Shown here: in pieces, positions 42,570 through 50,385 of the stretch
Numbering within the stretch: the first letter of the stretch is position 1
Layout of the letters: every line of letters starts with the position of its first letter
Source of the DNA: Chloroflexota bacterium
GTDB lineage: Bacteria > Chloroflexota > Anaerolineae > Anaerolineales > VGOW01
Direction of reading: 5' to 3'
NCBI GenBank assembly: GCA_016875735.1
Contig: VGOW01000001.1
Location: 124,001-188,000 of the forward strand
DNA length: 64,000 bases
Made by a program: the position numbers and the translations under genes
Notes under the pieces: generated by a model
The model's database searches: none
What the model was told of the DNA's origin: nothing
Seen by the model: only the letters and a program-made list of their open reading frames with translations

Positions 42570-44553
42570 CCCCGAAATTCTCCACGAGAAAAAGCGAGGA
42601 TTTCAGTTTAGCCAACTCCTGCCAATCCTCTGGTTCAAACGGCTCGGTTCCAGAAGACTGAAATAGCTCAACCGCGAGATCGTAGATGAGGACATGGGTG
42701 ATGCCGGACCTTTGCCAGTCGATGAGGATGCTGGCGGACGTGCCGCCAAGCCGCCGAGCATGCCACCACGCATCCAGAATCCCGTCCGGAATGCACCGGC
42801 CAGGATCGCAATAGTAGGAACGTGGCTCAAACATGAAAATGACTTGGCTGTCCACCGGCAGGCTGTTGACTGCGCGCATCGCCGCGTAATGCCAACCTAG
42901 TCGCTGGTATAGAAACTCTTCACGGGTTTGCAGGCCGAGCAGCACGCGGCCCGGGCCATTGGTTATGAAATCGCTGATCGATTGATAGCCGGTTAACGCC
43001 AGCCCCATTGCCAGCAAGACGCCGATCACGCGATGAACGGACAATATCTTTGTCGCCAATACCCGCAAGCCGTCAAAGGCGATAGCGCTCGCAAGAGCGA
43101 GCGGCGGCAGTATTGGAAAGAGCAATCGTGGCTGGACAGCCAATCGGGATTGGGCGGAGCCGAACAACCATACAGCATAGATTGCCGATGCCATGATCAA
43201 TACGTCAACCAACCAACGCCGAATCAAGGGCGCACGATCAGCCGCCCCGATCGGCAGCATCGGCAGTAGCAGGAAGAACATGAAGCCGATAGTAGCATGC
43301 CACTCTCCTCCTTCAACGCCCAATATGCTCATGTACCAAGGAGCGGCAAGCAGCAATCCATGTTGGTTTGTGTAGAGCCAGCCGGAGCGCGGCCTGCTAA
43401 ACCAAGCCGTGCGCCAACTATCCCACCCTACCCCGTTCGCAAAGAAAGGGTATGTTGGGTTGCCCGTCAGAACGAAGTTCTTCAGAAGGTATGGAGAGGC
43501 TGTCAAGCCAGCCACAATGCCAAAGGCCATGAGCGCCTTGATCCGCTCGGCCCAGTTTGATTTCGCGCTAAAACTAATGACGAGCGCGAGCGCACAAATA
43601 ACCACACCACCGCTGATCTTTGTTCCGAAAGCCAGACCAGCCATTAGTCCCGCAACAATCAGCCAGCGCGGGTTCTGCATATTGTCTTCGCGCCAGATGA
43701 CCAATGCCCCGAAGCCAGCGGCTGTAAAAAACATTAGAGCGATATCGATATAAGGCTCGCCTGCCAAGAGCGGCACCGACGACGCACTGAGCAAGATGGC
43801 AACCGCCAGCCAACCTAGACGCGTCGTGCTGGAGCGTTGCCCCCATTGCCAAACTAAGCCGCATAGCAACACGCAAAACCACCAGTGCAATGGGGCGGCG
43901 GCCAGCTCGCCGCCGATCAACAACGCCCAAGTGAAGAGAAGCTCAACACTGATTGAGTATCCTAAGGGGGGAATGGAAGCAGGCACGCTCAAACGCCCGG
44001 TCGCCACGTCCAGCTTTGGGCCAGTAAGATGATACAGCAACGCATCCCAGCTGATGACTGGCCCAAGCGCGTTTAGCAACGCAATGGCCATAGTAAGCCC
44101 AACAAACGCAGCCAGCCCCCACTCCACTGTAGTGGGGGGCCTCACCTCCTGCCATACGCCCGCAAAATCTCTGAGCCAATCGCGAATGAACCGGCGCAAC
44201 ACAAAAGCGGCCAACAACAAGAGCAGCCAAGCCGCGATCGAATTCAGCGTTCTAAGAAACCCGCAAACCAACACCACATAGCTAAGCAATCCCAATCCCA
44301 GTCCGGATTCATATGCTGTGCGCTCAAGGAGCGATTTCCGGGCGAATGGCAATTTCAGCCAACCTAGAACAGCGCGGCCAACACCTGCTCCGACTGCAAT
44401 CAACATACTCGTGCATAGAAGAGCCCAAGTGGCGGCGCCCATTGCCATCACTTGTGATAGCACGATTGGCTTATGATTCGCATAGTAAGCAGAGGCAACA
44501 ACCAATGCCCAAATAAAGACAAACCCCGAAAGGGCTCCTTTGAGGCGGCTCAT
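42532..44553 (-). CDS. Large polytopic membrane protein, GT-C-like
   Basis: ATG 44553 overlaps the upstream stop and is preferred over 44625. The 673-residue protein has about 14 helices. The loop VISWDALLYHLTGPKLDVATGRLSVPASIPPLGYS and the region ASPYLLKNFVLTGNPTYPFFANGVGW resemble large GT-C proteins in which a Trp-Asp pair and a Tyr-His precede the sugar site. The C-terminus has a soluble domain (VIFMFEPRSYYCDPGRC). It probably transfers a sugar to a surface polymer; the donor is not evident. Confidence 0.75.
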   Translation of the reverse strand: MSRLKGALSGFVFIWALVVASAYYANHKPIVLSQVMAMGAATWALLCTSMLIAVGAGVGRAVLGWLKLPFARKSLLERTAYESGLGLGLLSYVVLVCGFLRTLNSIAAWLLLLLAAFVLRRFIRDWLRDFAGVWQEVRPPTTVEWGLAAFVGLTMAIALLNALGPVISWDALLYHLTGPKLDVATGRLSVPASIPPLGYSISVELLFTWALLIGGELAAAPLHWWFCVLLCGLVWQWGQRSSTTRLGWLAVAILLSASSVPLLAGEPYIDIALMFFTAAGFGALVIWREDNMQNPRWLIVAGLMAGLAFGTKISGGVVICALALVISFSAKSNWAERIKALMAFGIVAGLTASPYLLKNFVLTGNPTYPFFANGVGWDSWRTAWFSRPRSGWLYTNQHGLLLAAPWYMSILGVEGGEWHATIGFMFFLLLPMLPIGAADRAPLIRRWLVDVLIMASAIYAVWLFGSAQSRLAVQPRLLFPILPPLALASAIAFDGLRVLATKILSVHRVIGVLLAMGLALTGYQSISDFITNGPGRVLLGLQTREEFLYQRLGWHYAAMRAVNSLPVDSQVIFMFEPRSYYCDPGRCIPDGILDAWWHARRLGGTSASILIDWQRSGITHVLIYDLAVELFQSSGTEPFEPEDWQELAKLKSSLFLVENFGDAYRLYQIEPTE

Positions 44554-45758
44554 GCGAGCGACCTCGGGCGGCAGGCAATTAATCCAGCCAGCAACCCCAA
44601 GGGCAAGGGAAGATACATGGGCCATTGTTCAATACGCCCCTTAACCGTCACAGCAAACAAGACCCACAGCCCTGCAAACATGACTGCCTCAACAGCCGCT
44701 ATCCAAATGTACGCCCTGCCTCCCCAGCGATTCGCGGCGCGCGCAAATAGATATACGAGAGTCGGCGTCATCATCACGTAGTTTGTCGTGGCAGTGCGGA
44801 GCGCAACCAGGTTGGTGATCACCAGCGTCAGCATCACCACCCAATCGAATCGCTTTCCTTCACCAAGCCGCGCTTGCCACCACTCCCATGCCAACCATCC
44901 TGCCAACAACAGGTTGAGTAACCACTCTACCGGTTGGCCAAGAAACGGAAACACGATACGAGTCAGCGTATTGATCGGTGAGCCAATATCAGTGTAACTA
45001 CCATAGCTTTCGATCTGCCGGAGCATCATCGCCACCCAATCGGGCGCAAAGATGAACGACAACCCGCATAACACGATCATGCTTCCCAACAATGAGATGG
45101 CAAGCCGCCACCGCCGCGCCGACAGACTCCACAATCCGATCAGCGGCACGATGATGAACGTCATTTGCGGTTTGGCAGTCGCTAACGCCAGAGTGATGCC
45201 TGCCAACACATCGCGACGCTCATGAATCGCCCAAAGGCCGCCAGCAATCAATACCGCTGACACGGCCGCAAACTGCCAAAGAATAATCGTCCGCGCCCCA
45301 TGATAGAACATCAATGTCCACAATAGCGTAGCGGCCGCCAGCCATGCTGGCGGCGACCAGCGGTTGAATCGGAAGCTAAAAAGGGCCGTCGCTGCCAAAG
45401 CTGCTTCCGTGCAAACAGTGCCAACTGCGCGCGCCCAATTCCAATCAAGCCATGCGAGGGGGATGTAAAAAAAGATCGCGTAGAAAGGATAGGCGAAGTG
45501 GGCCTTATCTTCACCCGAGTCATTCGCCAATCGGCCATATATGGCTATCTGCCCGCGCTCACCAACCGCCTGACTGTATGGACTCAAACCTTCAAATAGC
45601 CACGCTCGAGCGCCATAGTAGCGCGGGATTGAATCATTCCCGCCAGGAACACGGATCGTGAAGTAATAGTAGGTGACCACCGTGTTCCCGATCAGCGCTA
45701 TTCCCAACAAGCTCAATAACATCCACTGCCGTCTGTCGAATCGTTGCTTTGCGCTCAT
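44550..45758 (-). CDS. GT87-family (DUF2029) mannosyltransferase-like membrane protein
   Basis: The 402-residue protein, started at ATG 45758, has a first loop GGNDSIPRYYGARAWLFEGLSPYS and HFAYPFYAIFFYIPLAWLDWNWARAVGTV, matching GT87 polyprenol-phosphate-mannose-dependent transferases. ALATAKPQMTFIIVPLIGLWSL follows the usual conserved Lys-Pro-Gln motif of the family (KPQ). About ten helices are predicted. Its start lies one base after the stop of the GT gene upstream. Confidence 0.85.
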   Translation of the reverse strand: MSAKQRFDRRQWMLLSLLGIALIGNTVVTYYYFTIRVPGGNDSIPRYYGARAWLFEGLSPYSQAVGERGQIAIYGRLANDSGEDKAHFAYPFYAIFFYIPLAWLDWNWARAVGTVCTEAALAATALFSFRFNRWSPPAWLAAATLLWTLMFYHGARTIILWQFAAVSAVLIAGGLWAIHERRDVLAGITLALATAKPQMTFIIVPLIGLWSLSARRWRLAISLLGSMIVLCGLSFIFAPDWVAMMLRQIESYGSYTDIGSPINTLTRIVFPFLGQPVEWLLNLLLAGWLAWEWWQARLGEGKRFDWVVMLTLVITNLVALRTATTNYVMMTPTLVYLFARAANRWGGRAYIWIAAVEAVMFAGLWVLFAVTVKGRIEQWPMYLPLPLGLLAGLIACRPRSLA

Positions 45759-45759
45759 A

Positions 45760-46824
45760 TCACTTGACCCGATACACCACAATCGGCCCATACGTGCCAT
45801 CAAGCGTCGGCAGCTGCGTTATCGGCTCCAGAGTCCGCGCCCCGAAGAACGGGCTAAAACTTCCAATGGCATAGGCTTCATGATCGATGATCAGAGTCCC
45901 GCCGCGCTCCACAAAATAATCGAGCAATCGTTTTTCTTGCCGCGCTTCGATTGCATCCCAATCCACCAGCCCGTCGAGGCTCAACACTCGCCGCCCGCTG
46001 TAATAGGCATAGATGCCGGCGTTGAACGCGCCCACCGTTTCATCGCCGCTCACGTTTTGCGCCAGCCACTCCGCGCCCGCGCGCATGTCGCTCTGCCATT
46101 TGTATTCCGGCTGGCCGATCATTTTGATCGACTGTCCGATCACGATCAACCCCAACGCAACCGCAACCCACACACCGAACCGCTTTCCAATGGGTGCCGC
46201 CAACCCGGCGGCGAACGTTGGCCCGGCCACGAGCGCCGCGCCCCACGCCAGCGGCGCAAAATACCATCCACGCGGATACCAGCGCACGAACGTATGCACG
46301 AACACGATCAGCAGCGCTCTGGCCAATGGCAGCCACAAGCGAGCCGCTCGCGCGCTCGTCAATCGGACTCGCCCAACGCGCACAAACAGCGCTCCGACAA
46401 TGAGGGCAATCAATGCCACACCCGGATAAATGATCAAATAACGAAAACTGTAATTGATGATTGGGAACAGCACACTGCCCCACACGTCGCCGCCCGATTG
46501 AATGCGATACGCCACCAGAGACGGGATCGCCGCCGCCGATGACTGCACCACCGTGCCCACTCGTTGCCAGCTCCACACGAACCATGGAGCGACGACTGCA
46601 ACGGCGGCGACCATTGCGATGGCAAATGCAGTCCATCTCTTTTTTAGAATGAGCCACAGCGATAACACGCCGATGATCAGCCCAACATCGCTTCGCGCCA
46701 ACACCGCGAGTCCCGCCAAGGCGCCGAACAGCGCCGCGCGGCCGTTCGATTCAGGCGACGCCGTCAGCCGCGCCCAACCGGCCACGCACGCGGACAGCAT
46801 CATCATCGTCAACCCTGTTTCCAA
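45760..46824 (-). CDS. GT-C membrane protein, C-terminal part of a frameshifted gene
   Basis: The frame opens METGLTMMMLSACVAGWARL and continues with about eight helices and a soluble C-terminus (AGEWLAQNVSGDETVGAFNAGIYAYYSGRRVLSLDGLVD). In this family the wording NPRASVNGLETGLTM is normal; the first half (LYLFNPR) is in the neighbouring frame at 46751-47251. Both belong to one gene with a 1-2 nt indel near 46830. The full protein would be about 500 residues. Confidence 0.8.
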   Translation of the reverse strand: METGLTMMMLSACVAGWARLTASPESNGRAALFGALAGLAVLARSDVGLIIGVLSLWLILKKRWTAFAIAMVAAVAVVAPWFVWSWQRVGTVVQSSAAAIPSLVAYRIQSGGDVWGSVLFPIINYSFRYLIIYPGVALIALIVGALFVRVGRVRLTSARAARLWLPLARALLIVFVHTFVRWYPRGWYFAPLAWGAALVAGPTFAAGLAAPIGKRFGVWVAVALGLIVIGQSIKMIGQPEYKWQSDMRAGAEWLAQNVSGDETVGAFNAGIYAYYSGRRVLSLDGLVDWDAIEARQEKRLLDYFVERGGTLIIDHEAYAIGSFSPFFGARTLEPITQLPTLDGTYGPIVVYRVK

Positions 46825-47251
46825 TCCATTGACCGATGCGCGGGTTGAAAAGATACAAGGCCATCACAGCCAACGACGCCCTGCGGGCCAATGATCGATC
46901 CTCCCAACCACCGAACCACCCAACCACCGAACCACCCAACCATCCAGCAACCACATCGCAGACCGCCCCCAATGTCAGAACGAGATGCGCCGCCAGATCG
47001 CCGTTTGGGGCGAATCGAAAGATCGGCGCGATGAGCAATGCCCACAGCGGATGGAATCCATTCGTCGGCTTCACCCCGTCGAACGTCGCGCCCAATCCGG
47101 CGGCAATGTTGCGGGCAATCACAAAGTAAATGAAGGCATCGTCGGGCAGTGTGTGGGGAATGAGAGTCGTAACGGGCAGCCACGCGATGATAAGCCGCAC
47201 GGCCAGACCTGCCGCTATGATCACTCCCCACTTGCGCCGCTCATCAATCAT
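46751..47251 (-). CDS. GT-C membrane protein, N-terminal part of the same frameshifted gene
   Basis: ATG 47251 lies within a heptamer array and overlaps the stop of the 47244 gene by 8 bases. It encodes the typical first loop TLPDDAFIYFVIARNIAAGLGATFDGVKPTNGFHPLW, an acidic pair and a conserved TNG/HPLW stretch of ArnT-like enzymes. WLGGSVVGWFGGWEDRS is coded by a GGTGGTTCGGTGGTTGG repeat. After ALYLFNPRIGQ the frame turns to non-family sequence while family sequence continues in the 45760 frame. Confidence 0.78.
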   Translation of the reverse strand: MIDERRKWGVIIAAGLAVRLIIAWLPVTTLIPHTLPDDAFIYFVIARNIAAGLGATFDGVKPTNGFHPLWALLIAPIFRFAPNGDLAAHLVLTLGAVCDVVAGWLGGSVVGWFGGWEDRSLARRASLAVMALYLFNPRIGQWIGNRVDDDDAVRVRGRLGAADGVA

Positions 47252-47262
47252 CACTCATCATT
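47239..47262. repeat. Heptanucleotide array at a gene boundary
   Basis: TCATCAA TCATCAC TCATCAT TTTCAC covers both the stop of the 47244 gene and the start of the 46751 gene. Confidence 0.7.
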
Positions 47263-48716
47263 TTCACAATTACTACTGAAAGCGCATCCCGATACCGCAC
47301 TGCCCAGTCCGGTTTCGCCAACAGCGCGCGGGCAATCGGCGCTTTGGCTTCCACCAGCACAACGCCAATGTTGTATTTCTCCAAAGTCTTTTCCCAATCC
47401 GGCCCGGCTGTGTAGGCGTTGAGATACTCGTTGAGAAAATCGTCGTCGTAGAGATCCGTGCGGCCATCCACGAACACGGGCACATCGGGATACAACGCCC
47501 ATACGAGGTAGCCGCCGAAGTTGTATGAATTGAACATCGCGCCCGGCGGCGGATGCGTTTTGAGATATTCCGCCGCGCCCATCGGTGCAGTGAGTGCGAT
47601 GGCCGACTTGGTCGTGTCGGGGTTCAGCGGCATGGCGATTTTCACCGCCGAGGCGGCGGCCACGAGAATCAAAAGCGCCCAATTCAGAGTCTGCATCACG
47701 GACGTTGGCGATGCGCTGTCGCGCAACTTCATCTGCGGCCAGCGTTCTCCCAACTCGGCAATGACCGAGTCAGCATGGCGCATGAGGACGGGCGCACACA
47801 CGACGGCGAAGGCGGCGATATTGCGTCCGGCGAGCAGAGCCAATACGCTGAACACGGCGAAGAGCAAAAAGTCGGTAGTATCGAGTCGCCGCCGACCGAG
47901 ACCTGCCGCGCCGAAAGTGATCAGCCACATGACGATGAACGCCTGCGCTTCGCGGGCGTGAAAATTTGGCGACTGCCACTCTTGAATATAGTTTTGCAAT
48001 GCGCCGATGGAGACGGTGCGGAACGGATACCACAACATTTGTATTCCGTATGGGTTGACGGCCACCGCCGCCGCGCACGCCAACCCCATCCCGCCAACCC
48101 ACAGCATTCCCCGCGACGCATCGCCGGATCGAAAGCCGCCAACGGCAAACGCAAAGGCGTAACCGACAAAAGTGATAGCGAGCAGAACAAACCCAATGGC
48201 AAATCCGCCATGCAAGTTCACCCACACGATCATGAGCGGCGGCAAAATCCACAGCCGGTTGATTCCGCGATAGCGATAGAGGATGAGAATGTAGTTGAAC
48301 ACTGCCGTGAGCAACAACGAAACGATATGCGGGCGGGCCGCCCAATACACTCCCGACACGGCGGCGGCCAACACAACAACAAAAGCGCGCAGATACGATC
48401 CGCCCTCGCCGGAAAGATACACAAACAAAAACGCCAGCCAAACGATGATCGCCGTCGCCGCGTTAAGCCCGCCCCAACCGAAGGCGCGATAGAGGACGGC
48501 CATGGGAATCTCGCTGAGCCACGAGTGATTAGCCCACGGCTGGTTGAGGCGCGTGTGCGAGAAGGCGTCGAAGTTGAGCAGGCGTCGGTTGTCGAGCATC
48601 CACGTTCCGGCGCGCAAATGCCAAAAGGTGTCCGAGTCCACCGCCACGCGTGTTGCCATAGCAAAGAGGCCGACGAAGAGAATGGCGGTGGCGAGGCGGC
48701 GAGGGGTGAGAGTCAT
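47244..48716 (-). CDS. Polytopic membrane protein of a widespread uncharacterised GT-C-like family
   Basis: The 490-residue protein has the family landmarks VDSDTFWHLRAGTWMLDNRRLLNFDAFSHT and WANHSWLSEIPMAVLY in the first loop and, at the C-terminus, FNSYNFGGYLVWALYPDVPVFVDGRTDLYDDDFLNEY. This pairing of an N-terminal WHL motif and a C-terminal DGRTDLY motif recurs in membrane proteins of Chloroflexota and Planctomycetota polysaccharide loci; the function is not established. Nine to ten helices lie between. The start overlaps the stop of the next gene upstream by 4 bases. Confidence 0.82.
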   Translation of the reverse strand: MTLTPRRLATAILFVGLFAMATRVAVDSDTFWHLRAGTWMLDNRRLLNFDAFSHTRLNQPWANHSWLSEIPMAVLYRAFGWGGLNAATAIIVWLAFLFVYLSGEGGSYLRAFVVVLAAAVSGVYWAARPHIVSLLLTAVFNYILILYRYRGINRLWILPPLMIVWVNLHGGFAIGFVLLAITFVGYAFAFAVGGFRSGDASRGMLWVGGMGLACAAAVAVNPYGIQMLWYPFRTVSIGALQNYIQEWQSPNFHAREAQAFIVMWLITFGAAGLGRRRLDTTDFLLFAVFSVLALLAGRNIAAFAVVCAPVLMRHADSVIAELGERWPQMKLRDSASPTSVMQTLNWALLILVAAASAVKIAMPLNPDTTKSAIALTAPMGAAEYLKTHPPPGAMFNSYNFGGYLVWALYPDVPVFVDGRTDLYDDDFLNEYLNAYTAGPDWEKTLEKYNIGVVLVEAKAPIARALLAKPDWAVRYRDALSVVIVKMMSDD

Positions 48717-49390
48717 TTCGGCAAGTTGAGTTCGGCGGGGGTCACTTTACGCGAGAGATTATAAAAGATGCGAAAGTCGCCGATGGCTTTTTCCTCGAAG
48801 GCCACCCCAAGCGCGGCGAACTGTGCACGCAACTGTTCATCGAGGGTGGGATGTTTGGTGGTGATGTACGCCACACGATCACTGGCGGCCACTGCCTCTC
48901 GGTATGGCGCGTAGCGGTCATAGCGAGTGGTGTATTTGAAGTCGAGATGATAGGGCAACGCTGCGGAGTATATCAACTTTTCGCCTGAAAGGAATGCCAT
49001 GGGGAACGTGACCCAATAGTTGCTGTAGCCGCGCGTTTCGCCGCGCGCGATGAGGAAGTCGATCACGGCCGGCATGTCGCGCATGTCCACTTGCGCCACG
49101 GCGTCGAATTGAGTGGTGATGCCCGGCGGCGCGGTGAGCGCCGATTCGATGTTGCCCCACAGGTTGAAGGCCAGCACACCGCAAAGCGCGGCAATGGCGG
49201 CGCGCGGGTAATTGCGCCGGATTCGATTCAAAAGGTCTGCGGTGAACAGGGCCAGCGGCGGCGCCAACGGGAGAAAATATCGCCCTGAGGGATCGTTGCC
49301 AAACGGGGTGGCGACGAAGGCCACGATGAGCGTGAGGCACAGTCCGGTCAACATGATTCTCGGCCACTCACGCAAGCCCGTTTTGATCAT
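48713..49390 (-). CDS. GT-C gene broken by frameshifts, C-terminal fragment
   Basis: The frame MIKTGLREWPRIMLTGLCLTLIVAF continues helices and the soluble tail (SGRYFLPLAPPLALFTADLLN, GYSNYWVTFPMAFLSGEKLIYSAALPYH). Upstream, the 49391-50179 frame ends ALSLFIGAVI immediately before this ATG, so a small indel near 49390 splits one gene. The C-terminal part resembles ends of PMT-like proteins that bind the lipid-linked sugar outside the membrane. Confidence 0.78.
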   Translation of the reverse strand: MIKTGLREWPRIMLTGLCLTLIVAFVATPFGNDPSGRYFLPLAPPLALFTADLLNRIRRNYPRAAIAALCGVLAFNLWGNIESALTAPPGITTQFDAVAQVDMRDMPAVIDFLIARGETRGYSNYWVTFPMAFLSGEKLIYSAALPYHLDFKYTTRYDRYAPYREAVAASDRVAYITTKHPTLDEQLRAQFAALGVAFEEKAIGDFRIFYNLSRKVTPAELNLPK

Positions 49391-50336
49391 TCAAATGACT
49401 GCGCCGATGAAGAGGGACAGGGCGAGGGGCGCGAGCGGCAATGCCAGCCAACGCACGGCCCACGGCGGGCGCGCGCCGACGACGGCGGACAGGCCGAGCA
49501 CGATGAGGCCGAAGAGGCGAAAGGCGATGGCGGCGAGCGGGCTTTGCTGTGAGGCTCCGGCGATGGCCGCGCCGCCGAGTTCGCTCACGGTGGCCGCGCC
49601 GAAGAGGGTGGCCTGCCACCACGGAAAACTGCCGATGACAAAACCAGACAGGGCCAAAATATGATTCACCACAGAGAACACGGAGCGCACAGGGTTTTGA
49701 CAAGCAGATTCCTCTCTGTGTTCTCTGTGAACTCTGTGGTGAAAAACAAGGGCAATGCTTACCGGCAAAAGATACACGCCGATCAGTCCGAATGTCCAAA
49801 ACCCGAAGCCGGCCAACACGCCGAAGAGAAGCCATTCGAGGTGACGCCGACTCTTCTCGCGCAACCTCATCGCCCACAAGAGCAAAATGTTGCCGATGAG
49901 CAGTGTTTCGCCGTAGCCGCCGAGCGTCGCGGTGGTGTATAGAGTCACGAGCACGGTCGGGTATAGCCATGAGCAGAGCCGCCGCGTTCGCCGCCCAACG
50001 ATCACGAAAAACTTTGAGCGCCAGCAAATACGTTGTGGCCACCGTGCCGAGATAGAGAATGAATTGGGTGATGCGAACGGCCAGCACGCTCTGCCCCAAA
50101 AGAACGAACGCGCCCGCGATGAGCCACGCATCGGCGCTGCCGAGATAGGCCTGCCCGTAAAAGAAGGCCGGGCGCTCACCCTGCAAAATGTGCCGGGCCA
50201 TCAGCGCCACCACCGCCTCGTCGGCGTTGAAGGGAAAGGCATCGAGCGCCAGCAACGCCGCTTTGAGCGCAACCGCCGCGAGCAACGCGCACACAATCCC
50301 TGCGTTGTCACGCGGAAATGATGACCGTATAATCAT
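49368..50336 (-). CDS. GT-C gene broken by frameshifts, N-terminal fragment
   Basis: ATG 50336 (MIIRSSFPRDN) is preferred to 50363. The first loop FNADEAVVALMARHILQGERPAFFYGQAYLGSADAW is a clear GT-C motif (DEAVVxLMARHIL, FYGQAYLGS). Helices follow until ANAAALLMAIP near 49960, where the frame turns to Arg-rich shadow and the family sequence continues in the 49391 frame. The real gene would be one ORF from 50336 to 48713 (about 540 residues). Confidence 0.78.
   Translation of the reverse strand: MIIRSSFPRDNAGIVCALLAAVALKAALLALDAFPFNADEAVVALMARHILQGERPAFFYGQAYLGSADAWLIAGAFVLLGQSVLAVRITQFILYLGTVATTYLLALKVFRDRWAANAAALLMAIPDRARDSIHHRDARRLRRNTAHRQHFALVGDEVAREESASPRMASLRRVGRLRVLDIRTDRRVSFAGKHCPCFSPQSSQRTQRGICLSKPCALRVLCGESYFGPVWFCHRQFSVVAGHPLRRGHRERTRRRGHRRSLTAKPARRHRLSPLRPHRARPVRRRRRAPAVGRALAGIAARAPRPVPLHRRSHLNDQNGLA
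49391..50179 (-). pseudogene. GT-C gene broken by frameshifts, middle fragment
   Basis: The family-like part of this frame runs from about 49990 (YPTVLVTLYTTATLGGYGETLLIGNILLLW) to 49391 (LPLAPLALSLFIGAVI). It contains in frame the CACAGAG palindromic element, giving HHRVHREHREESACQ...VVNHILALSG. Without that insert the helices join normally. The N-terminal part of the listed ORF is a shadow of the 49368 frame. Confidence 0.7.
49665..49743. repeat. CACAGAG-type palindromic element inside a GT-C gene
   Basis: Perfect 12-bp outer arms TTCACCACAGAG / CTCTGTGGTGAA, with inner GAACACGGAG...CTGTGTTC and further CAGAGAACACAGAG units. It is about 79 bp in all and is read in frame on the minus strand. 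Confidence 0.82.
50305..50333 (+). promoter_or_regulatory. Candidate promoter for the plus-strand glycosyltransferase
   Basis: TTGTCA (50305-50310) and a perfect TATAAT (50328-50333) with a 17-base spacer, about 50 bases before ATG 50386. The leader contains a hairpin GATGCAA-AATC-TTGCATC (50344-50361). The promoter overlaps the start of the divergent GT-C gene. Confidence 0.65.
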
Positions 50337-50385
50337 TTGTGTTGATGCAAAATCTTGCATCATCAGCTACCCAATCCCTGACCCA

